Assembly: GCA_002631855.1 (NCBI GenBank)
Contig: NTLF01000013.1
Location: 124,001 to 188,000, forward strand
DNA from: Zunongwangia sp. ESRF-bin46
GTDB lineage: Bacteria; Bacteroidota; Bacteroidia; Flavobacteriales; Flavobacteriaceae
Reading direction: 5' to 3'
Length of the DNA: 64,000 nt
Shown here: positions 44,014 through 54,051 of the stretch, one piece after another
Layout of the letters: the number at the start of each line of letters is the position of its first letter
How positions within the stretch are numbered: position 1 is the stretch's first letter
The notes under the pieces: model-generated
What the model saw: the letters and a program-made list of their open reading frames with translations, nothing else
The model's database searches: none
Told to the model about the DNA's origin: nothing
Made by a program: the position numbers and the translations under genes

Positions 44014-45504
44014 TTAATAGCCAGGATTTTGTTGAATAACACTGTTAGCATCTAATTCAACTAGAGGTACTGGCATGCTAAACAAGTTACTTGTTACAGC
44101 TGGTGGGTTACAAGAGCTGTTTATATCGCAATCGTTTGGATCACGGTCAATTCCTCTTCCACCTCTTTGGCCTAAACGTTTTAAGTCTTTATATCTATGA
44201 CCTTCGTATACCAACTCAATTCTTCTTTCATCTAATATATCACCAAAAGCTTGTTGCTGATTTGCGTAGCTAGGTAACGGCTGAGAACTGCCAAAGCGAG
44301 CGTCCCTTAGTTGCTTAATTAATCCAGCCGCACCAGTTAAATTACCAGCATCTGCCAAGGCTTCGGCTTTGATAAGTAGCATTTCTGAAGATCTGAATAT
44401 TTTCAAATCATTCATCAAGGGTTGTCCATCCTTACCTGGGTATTTTTGGATAACTAATATATCTAATTCATCATTATTATTTTGTTCATAATTTGGATCA
44501 ATGACAGATCCTGGAGCTACGTTTACATCATAGCGGATATCAGCAGGGTTCAATTCATTAAATACTGCCCGGCCCATCTCAAAATAAGGACTTCCGTTTA
44601 TTGTAGCATTAACAAAAGCAAAATTGGCTCCGGCCCAACCACCAGCAAAGGCACTACCAGTAGTACCTTGTCCGTCATACGGGTCGCCTATTTGCCTTGA
44701 TAGTTTAAAGATAATTTCTGTATTGTCCTCATCAATAAACATGTTTTGGTATTGGTCACGGTTTGCTATTGGGTATCTGCTCAATAATTGTGTTGCAAAG
44801 GTATTTGCTGCAGGATAGTTGCCTCTGTAAGCAGCCATTCTTGCCCTTAATGCAGTTACAAAATCCTTGCTTGCAAAAATTGGGTTGGCTTGTTCTGTCA
44901 ATAGGCTATTAGCCAAGTCTAAATCACTATTAATTAATGCATAAATTTCAGCATTGGTATTTCTAGGTAATTCATCAACAACACTAGGAACATAGTCCAA
45001 TAAGATGGTTGCTAGTGCATTATCATTTTCGTAGTCAGTAGATAAGTAAGATAAAAGTTGAAAATGTTCAAAAGCTCTTAATGCATACAACTGTCCTAGT
45101 ACTTCATTATAACGGGCTCCTTCTCCTTCTTCTGGGTCAATACCTTCAGCAGCATTTAGAACTCTATTTATAGAGTTTAAAGCTGTTAAGTTGTTTATCC
45201 ACCATGCAGTAGGGAAGTCGCTACCTGGGTTTAGCACATAGCGATAGGTACCATCAGAGACACCTTGCCCTCCATTACCTACACCTATGGCAACCTCATC
45301 TGTAAATACAGCATTAAACTGTATCTCTGGGGTTACGTCAATGTCGTTATAAGCCCCTAGTAGACCAAGCTCAAGATCTGCTACCGTTTGAAAAGCCTGA
45401 TCGGCTCCCAGTATCCCTGGTTGTTCAATTTCTATAGCATCGTTACAACTACCTAGCGTAATTGCAATACATGCTAAAAGGAATATATTTTTTATGTTTT
45501 TCAT
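44014..45504 (-). CDS. SusD/RagB-family nutrient-binding lipoprotein
   Basis: 496-residue outer-membrane lipoprotein (lipobox LGSC, C20) that caps a SusC partner and captures substrate. SusD-like helical TPR fold: LGLLGAYNDIDVTPE, LGQLYALRAFEHFQLLSYL, ADIRYDVNV, MLLIKAEALADAGNLTGAAGLIKQLRDARF and the C-terminal ELVYEGHRYKDLKRLGQ block. It lies 38 bases after the SusC gene. No glycoside hydrolase or peptidase gene is attached, so the substrate cannot be inferred. Confidence 0.94.
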   Translation of the reverse strand: MKNIKNIFLLACIAITLGSCNDAIEIEQPGILGADQAFQTVADLELGLLGAYNDIDVTPEIQFNAVFTDEVAIGVGNGGQGVSDGTYRYVLNPGSDFPTAWWINNLTALNSINRVLNAAEGIDPEEGEGARYNEVLGQLYALRAFEHFQLLSYLSTDYENDNALATILLDYVPSVVDELPRNTNAEIYALINSDLDLANSLLTEQANPIFASKDFVTALRARMAAYRGNYPAANTFATQLLSRYPIANRDQYQNMFIDEDNTEIIFKLSRQIGDPYDGQGTTGSAFAGGWAGANFAFVNATINGSPYFEMGRAVFNELNPADIRYDVNVAPGSVIDPNYEQNNNDELDILVIQKYPGKDGQPLMNDLKIFRSSEMLLIKAEALADAGNLTGAAGLIKQLRDARFGSSQPLPSYANQQQAFGDILDERRIELVYEGHRYKDLKRLGQRGGRGIDRDPNDCDINSSCNPPAVTSNLFSMPVPLVELDANSVIQQNPGY

Positions 45505-45542
45505 TTTTCTTGAATTAAATTAATTTAACTTTTTCTTGTTTT

Positions 45543-48500
45543 TTAGAATTGTAACTCAGCACCTACGGAAATAGTACGAGGGGTTGGGTAAATTCTTGAG
45601 GTGTTATCTTGTGCTTCAGCATCAAACCCTCTCCAATCGGTTGCAGTAAACAAGTTTTCACCGTTAGCATATATTTTAATATTGCTAAAAAGAGTTTTTT
45701 CTAAATACTTTGAAGGTACAGAATAACCAACTTGTGCGAAACGCAACCTAACATAGTCAGCACTTGTTAAATATCTATCTGAGTTTCCAGAAAGAGATCT
45801 GTTGTCTGCGTCTAACCTTGGAATATTTGTATTAGTATTGTTTGGTGTCCAAGCATTAAATAAATCTCTAGATAAGTTAAAGTTACCTAAATTATCTGGA
45901 TTTTGAAATCCAGAAAGGTCATTGTCAAAACGGTCAACACCAATTACATAATTGAACTGAGTTGAAAGGAAGAAACCTTTATATGATGCATTGAAACCAA
46001 AGCTTCCCTCGTAGTCTGGAATAATACTTTTACCTGTCCAAACCCTGTCATTATCTACATCTGGTTCTTCAGTTTCATTACCATCGGCATCTAAAAATAA
46101 CAGGTTACCATTTTCAGGGTTTACGCCAGCGTATCGAACTGTGAAGTACTCAAATAATTTACCGCCAACACGGCCAGTTCCTATTACTTCTTCTGTTCCT
46201 TCACCTAGGTCAACGATTTCATTTTTATTATAATTACCTACAAAGGTAAGGTCTAAATTAAACCCATTGTTTTTTAGGGAACGAAACAAGGTATAAGCAA
46301 GGTTAACATCAACCCCTTTGTTTTTTAACTCTCCAGAGTTTACATTTAATAGTGTAACTGCATTAACTGCAGAGATAGGCTGTTGAATATATAAATCAGT
46401 TGTAGTCTTTTCGTAAAAATCAACAGAACCTCTCAATCTTTTATTAAATACTTCAAAATCTAGACCAACATTAGCTGTAGTAACAGTTTCCCACTTAAGA
46501 TCATCGTTTCCGATAACAGATAGGCTTAATGCATTTGCTCCTTGATAGCCAGGATTTGTTGCAAAGAGAGAGTTTGTTAAAGTAAGACCTCCAAACAAAC
46601 CTCCACCTGTTACGTCTTGGTTACCGTTATTTCCGTATGATGCTCTTAATTTTAAAAGATCAAAAGGTGAGCTATCCATAAAAGATTCGTTACCAATATT
46701 CCAACGACCGGATACTGAATAAAAGGTTGCCCATTTATTACTCTGGTTAAAACGAGATGAAGCATCACGACGGATAGTACCTGTAATACCGTATTTTGAG
46801 TCGTAATCATAATCTGCACGGCCAAAGTAAGAAAATAACCCAGCTTCTAAAATATTAGCATTAGCTGTGTCAACAAAGAAATCATTATCTGCATTATCAC
46901 CAATAAAACCAGAGCCATCTCCTGAAGAAAAAGTTAATGGGTTAAGACCTTCTTGGAAGTAGCCAAAGTTTTTAAAGTGTGCTTTAAAATATTCTGTAAA
47001 GGCACCAACATTAACTGTGTGCTTACCAAATTCTTTATTCCAGTTCAAAGAGGTTAATTGGTTAAAAGTAAATCGTCTATTGAAGTTTTCTTGTTGAAAA
47101 CCAGGGGTGTCGTTTCCAGTTTCAGCAAATAAAAGTGAGTTAAAAGACTCAGGTCCTTCAGACCGAAGTGCAGTTTCCTGTCCTAAGTCCATACTCAATA
47201 TGGTACTGGCTGTTAAATTGTCTGTAAGCTCGTAACTGGTGTCAAAACTTCCAATAATTTTAAGCTCTTCATCAAAGCGATTGAAATTACGAAGTCTGTC
47301 AACAATCAAAAGGGGTGTTACCGTAAAGGTTCCATCAAAATTATCCAATAAGTCTTGGCCGCTTACATAATCATCGATGCTCAAGTATGGAACAGATTGA
47401 TAGGCACCCAAGATTGGATTTCTGTTTACCGCACCTGTTCCAATATTATTTGGCTCGTCAGATGTAGAATAGTTTGTAGACATATTCAACCTGTAGCTAA
47501 ACCTTTCATTACTACTTTTACCAGCAATATTTGTCCGCAAGTTGAAACGTTTTAAACTACTACCTCTTAAAAGACCTTCTTGATCGTGAAAACCTAAAGA
47601 TATGTATGTAGAAATATTTTCTCCTCCTTTAGACATAGACAAGGTATGACTTTCTGTAATTGCAGTATCAAAAAAGTAATCTTGCCAATTAAATTCTCTA
47701 TAATTTGCAATTTCAGAGTCAGAAAGTGTAGCTCCAAAACCAGTATCATTTGCTTTTTCAAATGCTAAAAGTTCACGGGCAGTCATTAAATCGTAATCGT
47801 TACCTTGTAGTGTACTGACGTTTACTTGTCCATTGTAGTTCATAACCAATTCTGAGCCAAACTGACCTGATTTGGTTTTTATTATAATAACACCGTTTGC
47901 ACCCCTGTTACCATAAATGGAAGTTGCACCTGCATCTTTCAATACAGTTACAGAAGCAATCTCATTAGGGTTCAAACTACGGAAGTTATCTTGATCTACA
48001 GGAGCTCCATCTATAATGAATAAAGGCTCTGTGTCTCCATTAATGGAGCTCACACCTCGAATTCTTACAGTAGAGTTTGCACCCGGCTGTCCTGAGTTTG
48101 TCGAAATAGATAAACCCGGAACTTGACCTGAAAGTGTTTGTACAACACTGGCGTTTGGTCTATTCTGGATAGTTTCAGAACTTAAAGAGTAAGATGAAAC
48201 ACTTGATTTTTCTAAAGAACTTGTTTTGTTACCTATTATGACAACTTCTTCAAGTACTGAACCAGGCTTCATCTCAACATCCATAGTGCTTGAGGCGCCA
48301 ACTTTTCTTTGTATTGTTTCAAATCCTACATAACTATAAGTTAAGGTTTGCCCTTCAGAAGCTGAGATTGAGTAATTACCATCAAAATCAGATTGTGTTC
48401 CGGTATTCGTACCTTTAACAATAATATTTACCCCAGGCAGAGGCAATTCCGAATCATCGGTTATAGTACCTGTAATTGTTTTTTCTTGTGCGAACGAAAG

Positions 48501-48554
48501 TTGCACTACTAACGCTAATATAAGCGTTAAAATTCCACTAAACTTTGTTTTCAT
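45543..48554 (-). CDS. SusC/RagA-family TonB-linked outer-membrane protein
   Basis: 1003-residue TonB-dependent transporter. Signal peptide ~1-22 (ends SFAQ); a carboxypeptidase-regulatory-like domain (~25-105, GTITDDSELPLPGVNIIV) typical of SusC; the plug (~115-235, GQVPGLSISTNSGQPGANS, RIRGVSSINGD, FIIDGAPVD); then a 22-strand barrel ending ISVGAELQF. It imports a substrate captured by the adjacent SusD lipoprotein using TonB energy. Gene order SusC-SusD is standard. It appears to be an isolated pair without a regulator or degradative enzymes. Confidence 0.96.
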   Translation of the reverse strand: MKTKFSGILTLILALVVQLSFAQEKTITGTITDDSELPLPGVNIIVKGTNTGTQSDFDGNYSISASEGQTLTYSYVGFETIQRKVGASSTMDVEMKPGSVLEEVVIIGNKTSSLEKSSVSSYSLSSETIQNRPNASVVQTLSGQVPGLSISTNSGQPGANSTVRIRGVSSINGDTEPLFIIDGAPVDQDNFRSLNPNEIASVTVLKDAGATSIYGNRGANGVIIIKTKSGQFGSELVMNYNGQVNVSTLQGNDYDLMTARELLAFEKANDTGFGATLSDSEIANYREFNWQDYFFDTAITESHTLSMSKGGENISTYISLGFHDQEGLLRGSSLKRFNLRTNIAGKSSNERFSYRLNMSTNYSTSDEPNNIGTGAVNRNPILGAYQSVPYLSIDDYVSGQDLLDNFDGTFTVTPLLIVDRLRNFNRFDEELKIIGSFDTSYELTDNLTASTILSMDLGQETALRSEGPESFNSLLFAETGNDTPGFQQENFNRRFTFNQLTSLNWNKEFGKHTVNVGAFTEYFKAHFKNFGYFQEGLNPLTFSSGDGSGFIGDNADNDFFVDTANANILEAGLFSYFGRADYDYDSKYGITGTIRRDASSRFNQSNKWATFYSVSGRWNIGNESFMDSSPFDLLKLRASYGNNGNQDVTGGGLFGGLTLTNSLFATNPGYQGANALSLSVIGNDDLKWETVTTANVGLDFEVFNKRLRGSVDFYEKTTTDLYIQQPISAVNAVTLLNVNSGELKNKGVDVNLAYTLFRSLKNNGFNLDLTFVGNYNKNEIVDLGEGTEEVIGTGRVGGKLFEYFTVRYAGVNPENGNLLFLDADGNETEEPDVDNDRVWTGKSIIPDYEGSFGFNASYKGFFLSTQFNYVIGVDRFDNDLSGFQNPDNLGNFNLSRDLFNAWTPNNTNTNIPRLDADNRSLSGNSDRYLTSADYVRLRFAQVGYSVPSKYLEKTLFSNIKIYANGENLFTATDWRGFDAEAQDNTSRIYPTPRTISVGAELQF

Positions 48555-48673
48555 TTTATAATTTATTTGAATTAGCCAGAGCCAAAAATCATAATAAAAA
48601 GTTAATTACACAACTTTTTGTAAGTAAATTTTAGTTTTTTTTAAACTTCAATCAATGGTATGGTAAGGTTTTC

Positions 48674-50368
48674 TTAAAACATTGAAGTCAAACTAATATG
48701 GATTTTTGTATTTGAAAAATTAAAATCTTGATCATCTGAAATTCCATTGGCTATATTTAATTTCAAAACCCCGGCTTTTGTTTGGAGTCCAATCCCTATA
48801 CCTGCGCTGTATAAGCTTTGCTTTAGGCCCAACACTTGGTTTTGAAAATACCCAAAATCAATAATACTGTGTATGTACAATCCCTTGTTAAATCTGTATC
48901 TGTATTCTGTGTTTAATGTGGACAATAGGGAGGCGTCAATACTGTTTTCGTTAAAGCCCCTGATGCTATTGATCCCGCCAAAACGGAACAATTCGTTAAC
49001 TATGTAGGTTTCACTGAATAGAATATTGGTATTGTTTTTAATAAATATGGAATTAGAATAGTTTAAATTGAAGATAGTGCTCGCCGTAACCAATAGCTTA
49101 AACTGATTTTCGGTCATGCCCTCCAGTTCACGTTCTCCCGTTTCTGTTTCAATAGTGAGTTCGGTTTTAACAGGAAATAAAGTATCGTCCTGTAATTTTA
49201 AAAAGGAGGATCCTGCAATAAAAAACCGTGAATTAAAATCTTCTACTGTGTTGCCAACAACTACTTCGTCTAGAAGGTTGCTAGATTCGTATGCTTTGTA
49301 ACCAGCATAAGCGGTTGAGACGGGATTAATTTGATAATTTATCCGTGCTTGTTGTTCCGTGGTGACGAAAGTACTGTCCCTTTTAAATATTTTAAGTTCT
49401 GCACTTATTCCAAATGGAGTTTTAAATAAATAGGGCAGGGTGGCCTTGACTCTAAAATTTTGCTGGTCGCTCCCATCGGCTTTATAGTTGATAAGCAGTT
49501 GCTCTCCATAATTGAGGTTGTTGTTTAGCTCTAAGTTTAAATAGCCGTTAAACTGAAGCTTTTGTGTTTCCTCATCGGTCGCAAATCCAAGAATACCATC
49601 AAAAAGGTTGTTGTTTTGTTTTTCTATATAAAAATAAGCGGTTGTTGTCTCTTTTCTGAAAAGAACTTCAGGGGCTTTTGTTGTCCTGGCAAAGCCCAAG
49701 TTGTTTATAGAGATGTTTTGCTCTTTCAGTTTTTCCTTACTAAAAGTTTTGCCGGTTTTTACACCAGCGTAATATTTTAGAAATGATTTAGGGAATTTTT
49801 CATATCCTTTAACCACGAGCGAATCTAATGTTCTTTTTTTGCCAGAATCAAATTTAAGTGTTGCTGAAAGGTGGTTTTCTTCAGGCTTTAAATTTGTTAA
49901 ACTTAAAGTTGCAAATGCATTTCCTTCTTCGGTCTTTAAGGTGTTTAATTTCTGAAGGGAAACTTCTGCAGTTTCAAAAGGTAATATAAAATATGTGTCG
50001 GTTGATTCGGTAGCTATTTTTTGTATTTCTTTTTCAGTGAAATAGGTATTGTCATAATATACCTTAATATATAGGTGTTTTTTTCCGAAGAAATAGTTCG
50101 CAAGATAAGTGCTGTCATTTTGTTTCGTAAGTTTTTCAAGCCTGTTCTCAATATAGCCTAGGCGCTCTAGTTTTTGCTGAATTATATCTACCTCGTTCTT
50201 TAAAGAGTTATAGTCCTTAAACGTTTGGGTGGTGGATAGGCTGTCCTTTAGTTCTTCTGAAATGGGTTGCTCTGCAGAAATTTCCAAATAGAGGGTTTGC
50301 GACAGAACAGATGCCGAACATGTTATATATATAATAAGGTATAAATATATGTGTGGAAATTTCTTCAA
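48674..50368 (-). CDS. Omp85/BamA-superfamily outer-membrane protein
   Basis: 564-residue exported protein, signal peptide ~1-23 (ending SVLSQ). The N-terminal ~235 residues contain Lys-rich regions and at least one POTRA-like unit (LVVKGYEKFPKSFLKYYAGV). From ~265 the sequence is a 16-strand-type barrel with the conserved loop FGGINSIRGFNENS (~465) that matches the Omp85 (V/I)RGF/Y motif, ending in Phe. It differs from the longer BamA of this phylum (>800 residues), so a TamA/FhaC-like role is more likely. The start is TTG at 50368, since a stop lies four codons upstream and no ATG precedes the signal peptide. Confidence 0.82.
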   Translation of the reverse strand: MKKFPHIYLYLIIYITCSASVLSQTLYLEISAEQPISEELKDSLSTTQTFKDYNSLKNEVDIIQQKLERLGYIENRLEKLTKQNDSTYLANYFFGKKHLYIKVYYDNTYFTEKEIQKIATESTDTYFILPFETAEVSLQKLNTLKTEEGNAFATLSLTNLKPEENHLSATLKFDSGKKRTLDSLVVKGYEKFPKSFLKYYAGVKTGKTFSKEKLKEQNISINNLGFARTTKAPEVLFRKETTTAYFYIEKQNNNLFDGILGFATDEETQKLQFNGYLNLELNNNLNYGEQLLINYKADGSDQQNFRVKATLPYLFKTPFGISAELKIFKRDSTFVTTEQQARINYQINPVSTAYAGYKAYESSNLLDEVVVGNTVEDFNSRFFIAGSSFLKLQDDTLFPVKTELTIETETGERELEGMTENQFKLLVTASTIFNLNYSNSIFIKNNTNILFSETYIVNELFRFGGINSIRGFNENSIDASLLSTLNTEYRYRFNKGLYIHSIIDFGYFQNQVLGLKQSLYSAGIGIGLQTKAGVLKLNIANGISDDQDFNFSNTKIHISLTSMF

Positions 50369-50470
50369 AAAAATATACTATTGCAGTTGTAAAGCTAACG
50401 TTCTATATGGTGATTTACTATGCAAATTTTAAAATAATAAAAAAAGCACTGAAAATTAAGCTGGTAACGT

Positions 50471-50500
50471 TTGATTAATTCATTTTAATTTTTACCTTTG
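50471..50500 (+). promoter_or_regulatory. Promoter of the ribosomal protein cluster
   Basis: TTG at 50471-50473 and TACCTTTG at 50493-50500 are 19 bases apart, a strong Bacteroidota housekeeping promoter. Initiation near 50507 gives a ~50-base leader to rpsL. At that initiation point the leader would begin inside a small hairpin (ACCCTTTT/AAAAGGGT, 50504-50521). Confidence 0.75.
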
Positions 50501-50555
50501 CACACCCTTTTAAAAAAGGGTATTTTATATTACATAAGTATAATACATATTTTAT

Positions 50556-50930
50556 ATGCCAACAATTTCACAATTAGTACGAAAAGGAAGAACCAAAATA
50601 ACCAAGAAGAGTAAATCGGCTGCTTTGGATTCGTGCCCTCAAAGAAGAGGGGTTTGTACGCGTGTTTATACTACTACACCTAAAAAACCAAACTCTGCTA
50701 TGCGTAAAGTAGCAAGGGTGAGGTTGACAAACGGCAAGGAAGTAAACGCATACATCCCTGGAGAAGGCCACAATCTACAAGAGCACTCGATAGTATTGGT
50801 TAGAGGTGGAAGGGTAAAAGATTTACCGGGAGTTAGGTATCACATTGTTCGTGGAGCGTTAGACACCGCTGGTGTTGAAGGCCGAACGCAGCGTAGATCT
50901 AAGTACGGAGCTAAACGCCCTAAGAAGTAA
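50556..50930 (+). CDS. rpsL: 30S ribosomal protein S12
   Basis: 124-residue S12, at the decoding centre of the 30S subunit. Conserved [19 protein letters not shown] and [10 protein letters not shown] are present. The residues linked to streptomycin resistance in other bacteria (Lys in PKKPNS, Lys in GGRVKDLPG) are wild-type Lys. It opens a 25-gene same-direction run with a promoter 56 bases upstream; rpsG starts 23 bases later. Confidence 0.99.
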   Translation: MPTISQLVRKGRTKITKKSKSAALDSCPQRRGVCTRVYTTTPKKPNSAMRKVARVRLTNGKEVNAYIPGEGHNLQEHSIVLVRGGRVKDLPGVRYHIVRGALDTAGVEGRTQRRSKYGAKRPKK

Positions 50931-50953
50931 TTAAAAACTTTTAAAAAGAAGAC

Positions 50954-51430
50954 ATGAGAAAAAGACAGGCCAAGAAAAGACCACTTTTACCAGATCCAAG
51001 GTTTAACGACCAGTTGGTAACACGTTTTGTAAATAACATGATGTGGGATGGTAAAAAGTCGGTGGCTTTTAAAGTGTTCTACGATGCAATTGATATTGTA
51101 GAAGAGAAAAAAACAGACGATGAGAAAACAGGACTAGAGCTTTGGAAAGAAGCGTTGTCTAATGTTATGCCTCACGTAGAGGTTCGTAGTCGTAGAGTTG
51201 GTGGGGCAACCTTTCAAATTCCTATGCAAATACGAGCAGACCGTAAAATTTCAACTGCTATGAAGTGGTTGATTCTTTTTGCGCGTAAAAGAAACGAAAA
51301 ATCGATGCCACAAAAATTAGCGGCAGAGATATTGGCAGCTGCAAAAGAAGAAGGCGCCGCGGTTAAAAAGCGTACTGATACGCATAGAATGGCCGAAGCA
51401 AATAAAGCATTCTCACATTTCAGATTCTAA
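50954..51430 (+). CDS. rpsG: 30S ribosomal protein S7
   Basis: 158-residue S7, primary binder of the 3' major domain of 16S rRNA and assembly nucleator for the head. The N-terminal [15 protein letters not shown] and [12 protein letters not shown] blocks are typical. Second gene of the str-type unit; fusA starts 5 bases after it. Confidence 0.99.
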   Translation: MRKRQAKKRPLLPDPRFNDQLVTRFVNNMMWDGKKSVAFKVFYDAIDIVEEKKTDDEKTGLELWKEALSNVMPHVEVRSRRVGGATFQIPMQIRADRKISTAMKWLILFARKRNEKSMPQKLAAEILAAAKEEGAAVKKRTDTHRMAEANKAFSHFRF

Positions 51431-51435
51431 ATAAA

Positions 51436-53568
51436 ATGGCACAAAGAGATTTAAAATTTACAAGAAATATAGGTATTGCTGCGCATATTGATGCCGGTAA
51501 AACTACAACAACAGAGCGTGTTCTGTACTATACAGGTGTAAGTCACAAAATTGGTGAAGTACATGATGGTGCAGCAACAATGGACTGGATGGAACAAGAG
51601 CAGGAAAGAGGTATTACAATTACTTCTGCTGCTACTACTTGTACTTGGAAGTTCCCAATGGAAAACGCAAAACCATTACCAGAAACTAAAGATTACCACT
51701 TTAATATTATCGATACTCCTGGTCACGTTGACTTTACAGTAGAGGTAAACCGTTCGTTACGAGTATTGGATGGTTTGGTATTCTTGTTTAGTGCGGTAGA
51801 TGGTGTTGAGCCACAATCTGAAACTAACTGGAGACTTGCAGACAACTATAAAGTACCAAGAATTGGTTTTGTAAACAAAATGGACCGTCAAGGTTCTAAC
51901 TTCTTAGGTGTTTGCCAGCAAGTAAAAGATATGTTGAAGTCTAACGCTGTGCCAATTGTATTGAACATTGGAGAAGAGGGAGACTTTAAAGGGATTATCG
52001 ACCTTGTTAAAAACCGTGCTGTAGTTTGGCATGATGAAACACAAGGATCAACTTTTGATGTTATTGAAATTCCTGAAGAATTAAAAGCTGAAGCAAAAAA
52101 ATACCGTGCGCTCCTTATTGAAGAAGTAGCTGCGTATGATGAAAACTTGCTTGAGAAATTTATGGAAGATGAAGACTCTATTACTGAAGATGAAGTGCAC
52201 GCTGCGCTTCGTGCTGCTGTAATGGATATGTCTATTATTCCTATGATTTGTGGTTCAGCCTTTAAAAACAAAGGTGTTCAGTTCTTATTAGACGCTGTAT
52301 GTCGTTATTTGCCTTCACCGGTAGATAAAGAAGGAATCACAGGTATAAACCCAGAAACTGAGGAAGAAGAGATTCGTAAGCCTGATGTAACTGCACCTTT
52401 CGCAGCATTGGCCTTTAAAATTGCTACCGATCCTTTTGTTGGTCGTTTAGCTTTCTTCCGTGCGTACTCTGGTCGTTTAGATGCAGGTTCGTATGTGTTG
52501 AACAATCGTTCACAGAAAAAAGAACGTATTTCTCGTATTTACCAAATGCACTCTAACAAGCAAAATGCTATCGAGTATATCGAAGCAGGAGATATTGGAG
52601 CAGCTGTTGGTTTTAAAGATATTAAAACAGGAGATACACTTACTGATGAAAAACATCCAATTGTTTTAGAATCTATGGATTTCCCAGATCCCGTAATCGG
52701 TATCGCTGTGGAGCCAAAAACTAAAGCAGATGTTGATAAATTAGGTATGGCATTGGCTAAGTTAGCTGAAGAAGATCCAACATTCCAAGTACGTACTGAT
52801 GAGGCTTCTGGCCAAACCATTATTTCTGGTATGGGTGAACTTCACTTAGATATTATTGTAGACCGTCTTAGACGTGAGTTTAAGGTAGAAGTAAGCCAAG
52901 GGCAACCACAAGTTGAGTACAAAGAAGCAGTTACCCGAAAAGCAGATCACAGAGAAACTTACAAAAAGCAATCTGGTGGTCGTGGTAAATTTGCCGACAT
53001 TGTATTTACGTTGGAGCCAGCTGAAGAAGGAAAAGACGGATTAGAATTTATTTCTGAAATAAAAGGTGGTAACGTTCCTAAAGAATTTATCCCTTCTATT
53101 GAAAAAGGCTTTAAAATGGCTATGCAAAATGGACCATTAGCTGGATACGAAGTAGAAGCTATGAAGGTTACACTTAAAGATGGATCTTATCACGATGTGG
53201 ATTCTGATCAACTATCATTTGAGCTTGCAGCTAAGTTAGGATTTAAAAACGCTGCAAAAGCTGCAAAAGCTGTAATAATGGAACCTGTAATGAAACTGGA
53301 AGTATTAACTCCAGAAGAAAATATGGGTGATATTGTAGGTGACCTTAACCGTCGCCGTGGACAAATGAATAGTATGGGTGACCGTGCAGGTGCCAAAGTT
53401 GTTAAGGCTGAAGTACCACTTTCTGAAATGTTTGGTTATGTAACCACATTAAGAACATTGTCTTCAGGTCGTGCAACTTCAACAATGGAATTTTCACATT
53501 ATGCTGAAACTCCTTCACATATTTCTGAAGAAGTAATCGCAGCAGCAAAAGGAACCGCTAACGTATAA
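51436..53568 (+). CDS. fusA: Elongation factor G
   Basis: 710-residue translational GTPase that drives tRNA-mRNA translocation. G1 [13 protein letters not shown]2 RGITITSA, G3 DTPGHVDF, G4 NKMD and later domains III-V (C-terminal [18 protein letters not shown]) are complete, as expected for EF-G1. It is followed directly by rpsJ (9 bases). The tuf gene that normally follows fusA in many bacteria is not here. Confidence 0.99.
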   Translation: MAQRDLKFTRNIGIAAHIDAGKTTTTERVLYYTGVSHKIGEVHDGAATMDWMEQEQERGITITSAATTCTWKFPMENAKPLPETKDYHFNIIDTPGHVDFTVEVNRSLRVLDGLVFLFSAVDGVEPQSETNWRLADNYKVPRIGFVNKMDRQGSNFLGVCQQVKDMLKSNAVPIVLNIGEEGDFKGIIDLVKNRAVVWHDETQGSTFDVIEIPEELKAEAKKYRALLIEEVAAYDENLLEKFMEDEDSITEDEVHAALRAAVMDMSIIPMICGSAFKNKGVQFLLDAVCRYLPSPVDKEGITGINPETEEEEIRKPDVTAPFAALAFKIATDPFVGRLAFFRAYSGRLDAGSYVLNNRSQKKERISRIYQMHSNKQNAIEYIEAGDIGAAVGFKDIKTGDTLTDEKHPIVLESMDFPDPVIGIAVEPKTKADVDKLGMALAKLAEEDPTFQVRTDEASGQTIISGMGELHLDIIVDRLRREFKVEVSQGQPQVEYKEAVTRKADHRETYKKQSGGRGKFADIVFTLEPAEEGKDGLEFISEIKGGNVPKEFIPSIEKGFKMAMQNGPLAGYEVEAMKVTLKDGSYHDVDSDQLSFELAAKLGFKNAAKAAKAVIMEPVMKLEVLTPEENMGDIVGDLNRRRGQMNSMGDRAGAKVVKAEVPLSEMFGYVTTLRTLSSGRATSTMEFSHYAETPSHISEEVIAAAKGTANV

Positions 53569-53577
53569 CAGATCAGA

Positions 53578-53883
53578 ATGAGTCAAAAAATCAGAATAAA
53601 GCTAAAATCTTACGATCACAATTTAGTGGACAAATCTGCTGAAAAAATCGTAAAGACAGTAAAGAGCACAGGTGCAGTAGTAACAGGGCCAATCCCGTTA
53701 CCAACACACAAAAAGATATTTACCGTTCTACGTTCACCACACGTTAACAAGAAGAGTAGAGAGCAATTTCAATTAAGTTCTTATAAGAGACTATTGGATA
53801 TCTACAGCTCTTCTTCAAAAACAATTGACGCTCTAATGAAGTTAGAGTTGCCAAGTGGTGTAGAAGTAGAGATCAAGGTATAA
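53578..53883 (+). CDS. rpsJ: 30S ribosomal protein S10
   Basis: 101-residue S10, in the 30S head and also the NusE transcription factor. [19 protein letters not shown] and [26 protein letters not shown] are conserved. It follows fusA with no intervening tuf. The 168-base gap after it, before rplC, holds a candidate attenuator. Confidence 0.99.
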   Translation: MSQKIRIKLKSYDHNLVDKSAEKIVKTVKSTGAVVTGPIPLPTHKKIFTVLRSPHVNKKSREQFQLSSYKRLLDIYSSSSKTIDALMKLELPSGVEVEIKV

Positions 53884-54051
53884 GTATAAAACTGAAACAT
53901 TAAAAGTTTCAGGGACATGTCCGGAGCTGCGAGCAAAGGAAAAACGGAAACAAAATTAAATTCAGGGCTGAATTAATTTTGGCCCTGTTTTTTTCTGAAA
54001 AAGTTTCGGGAATTAAATAAGTAAAATAGTAATAATCAATAAATATAAATT
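53884..54051 (+). promoter_or_regulatory. Candidate attenuator leader before rplC
   Basis: 168-base gap in an otherwise tight cluster. It holds a hairpin CTGAAAC/GTTTCAG (53892-53898/53906-53912), a palindrome GGACATGTCC (53913-53922), and a 13-base imperfect stem 53951-53964/53969-53981 with one bulge. The right arm of that stem and its left arm overlap the arms of the terminator at 53963-53987, so the two structures exclude each other. A near-copy GTTTC(A/G)GGG recurs at 54003-54010. No open frame of note is inside. Confidence 0.6.
53963..53994 (+). terminator. Intrinsic terminator between rpsJ and rplC
   Basis: CAGGGC (53963-53968) pairs with GCCCTG (53982-53987), extended by weak pairs, and is followed by seven T (53988-53994). 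It stands alone as a classic intrinsic terminator within the ribosomal run, upstream of 20 further genes that must still be made, so regulated read-through is likely. Confidence 0.72.

Noticed and set aside
50504-50521. ACCCTTTT/AAAAGGGT hairpin as terminator of an upstream transcript
   Set aside because: It lies at the start of the rpsL transcript, the upstream gene runs the other way, and no T tract follows.
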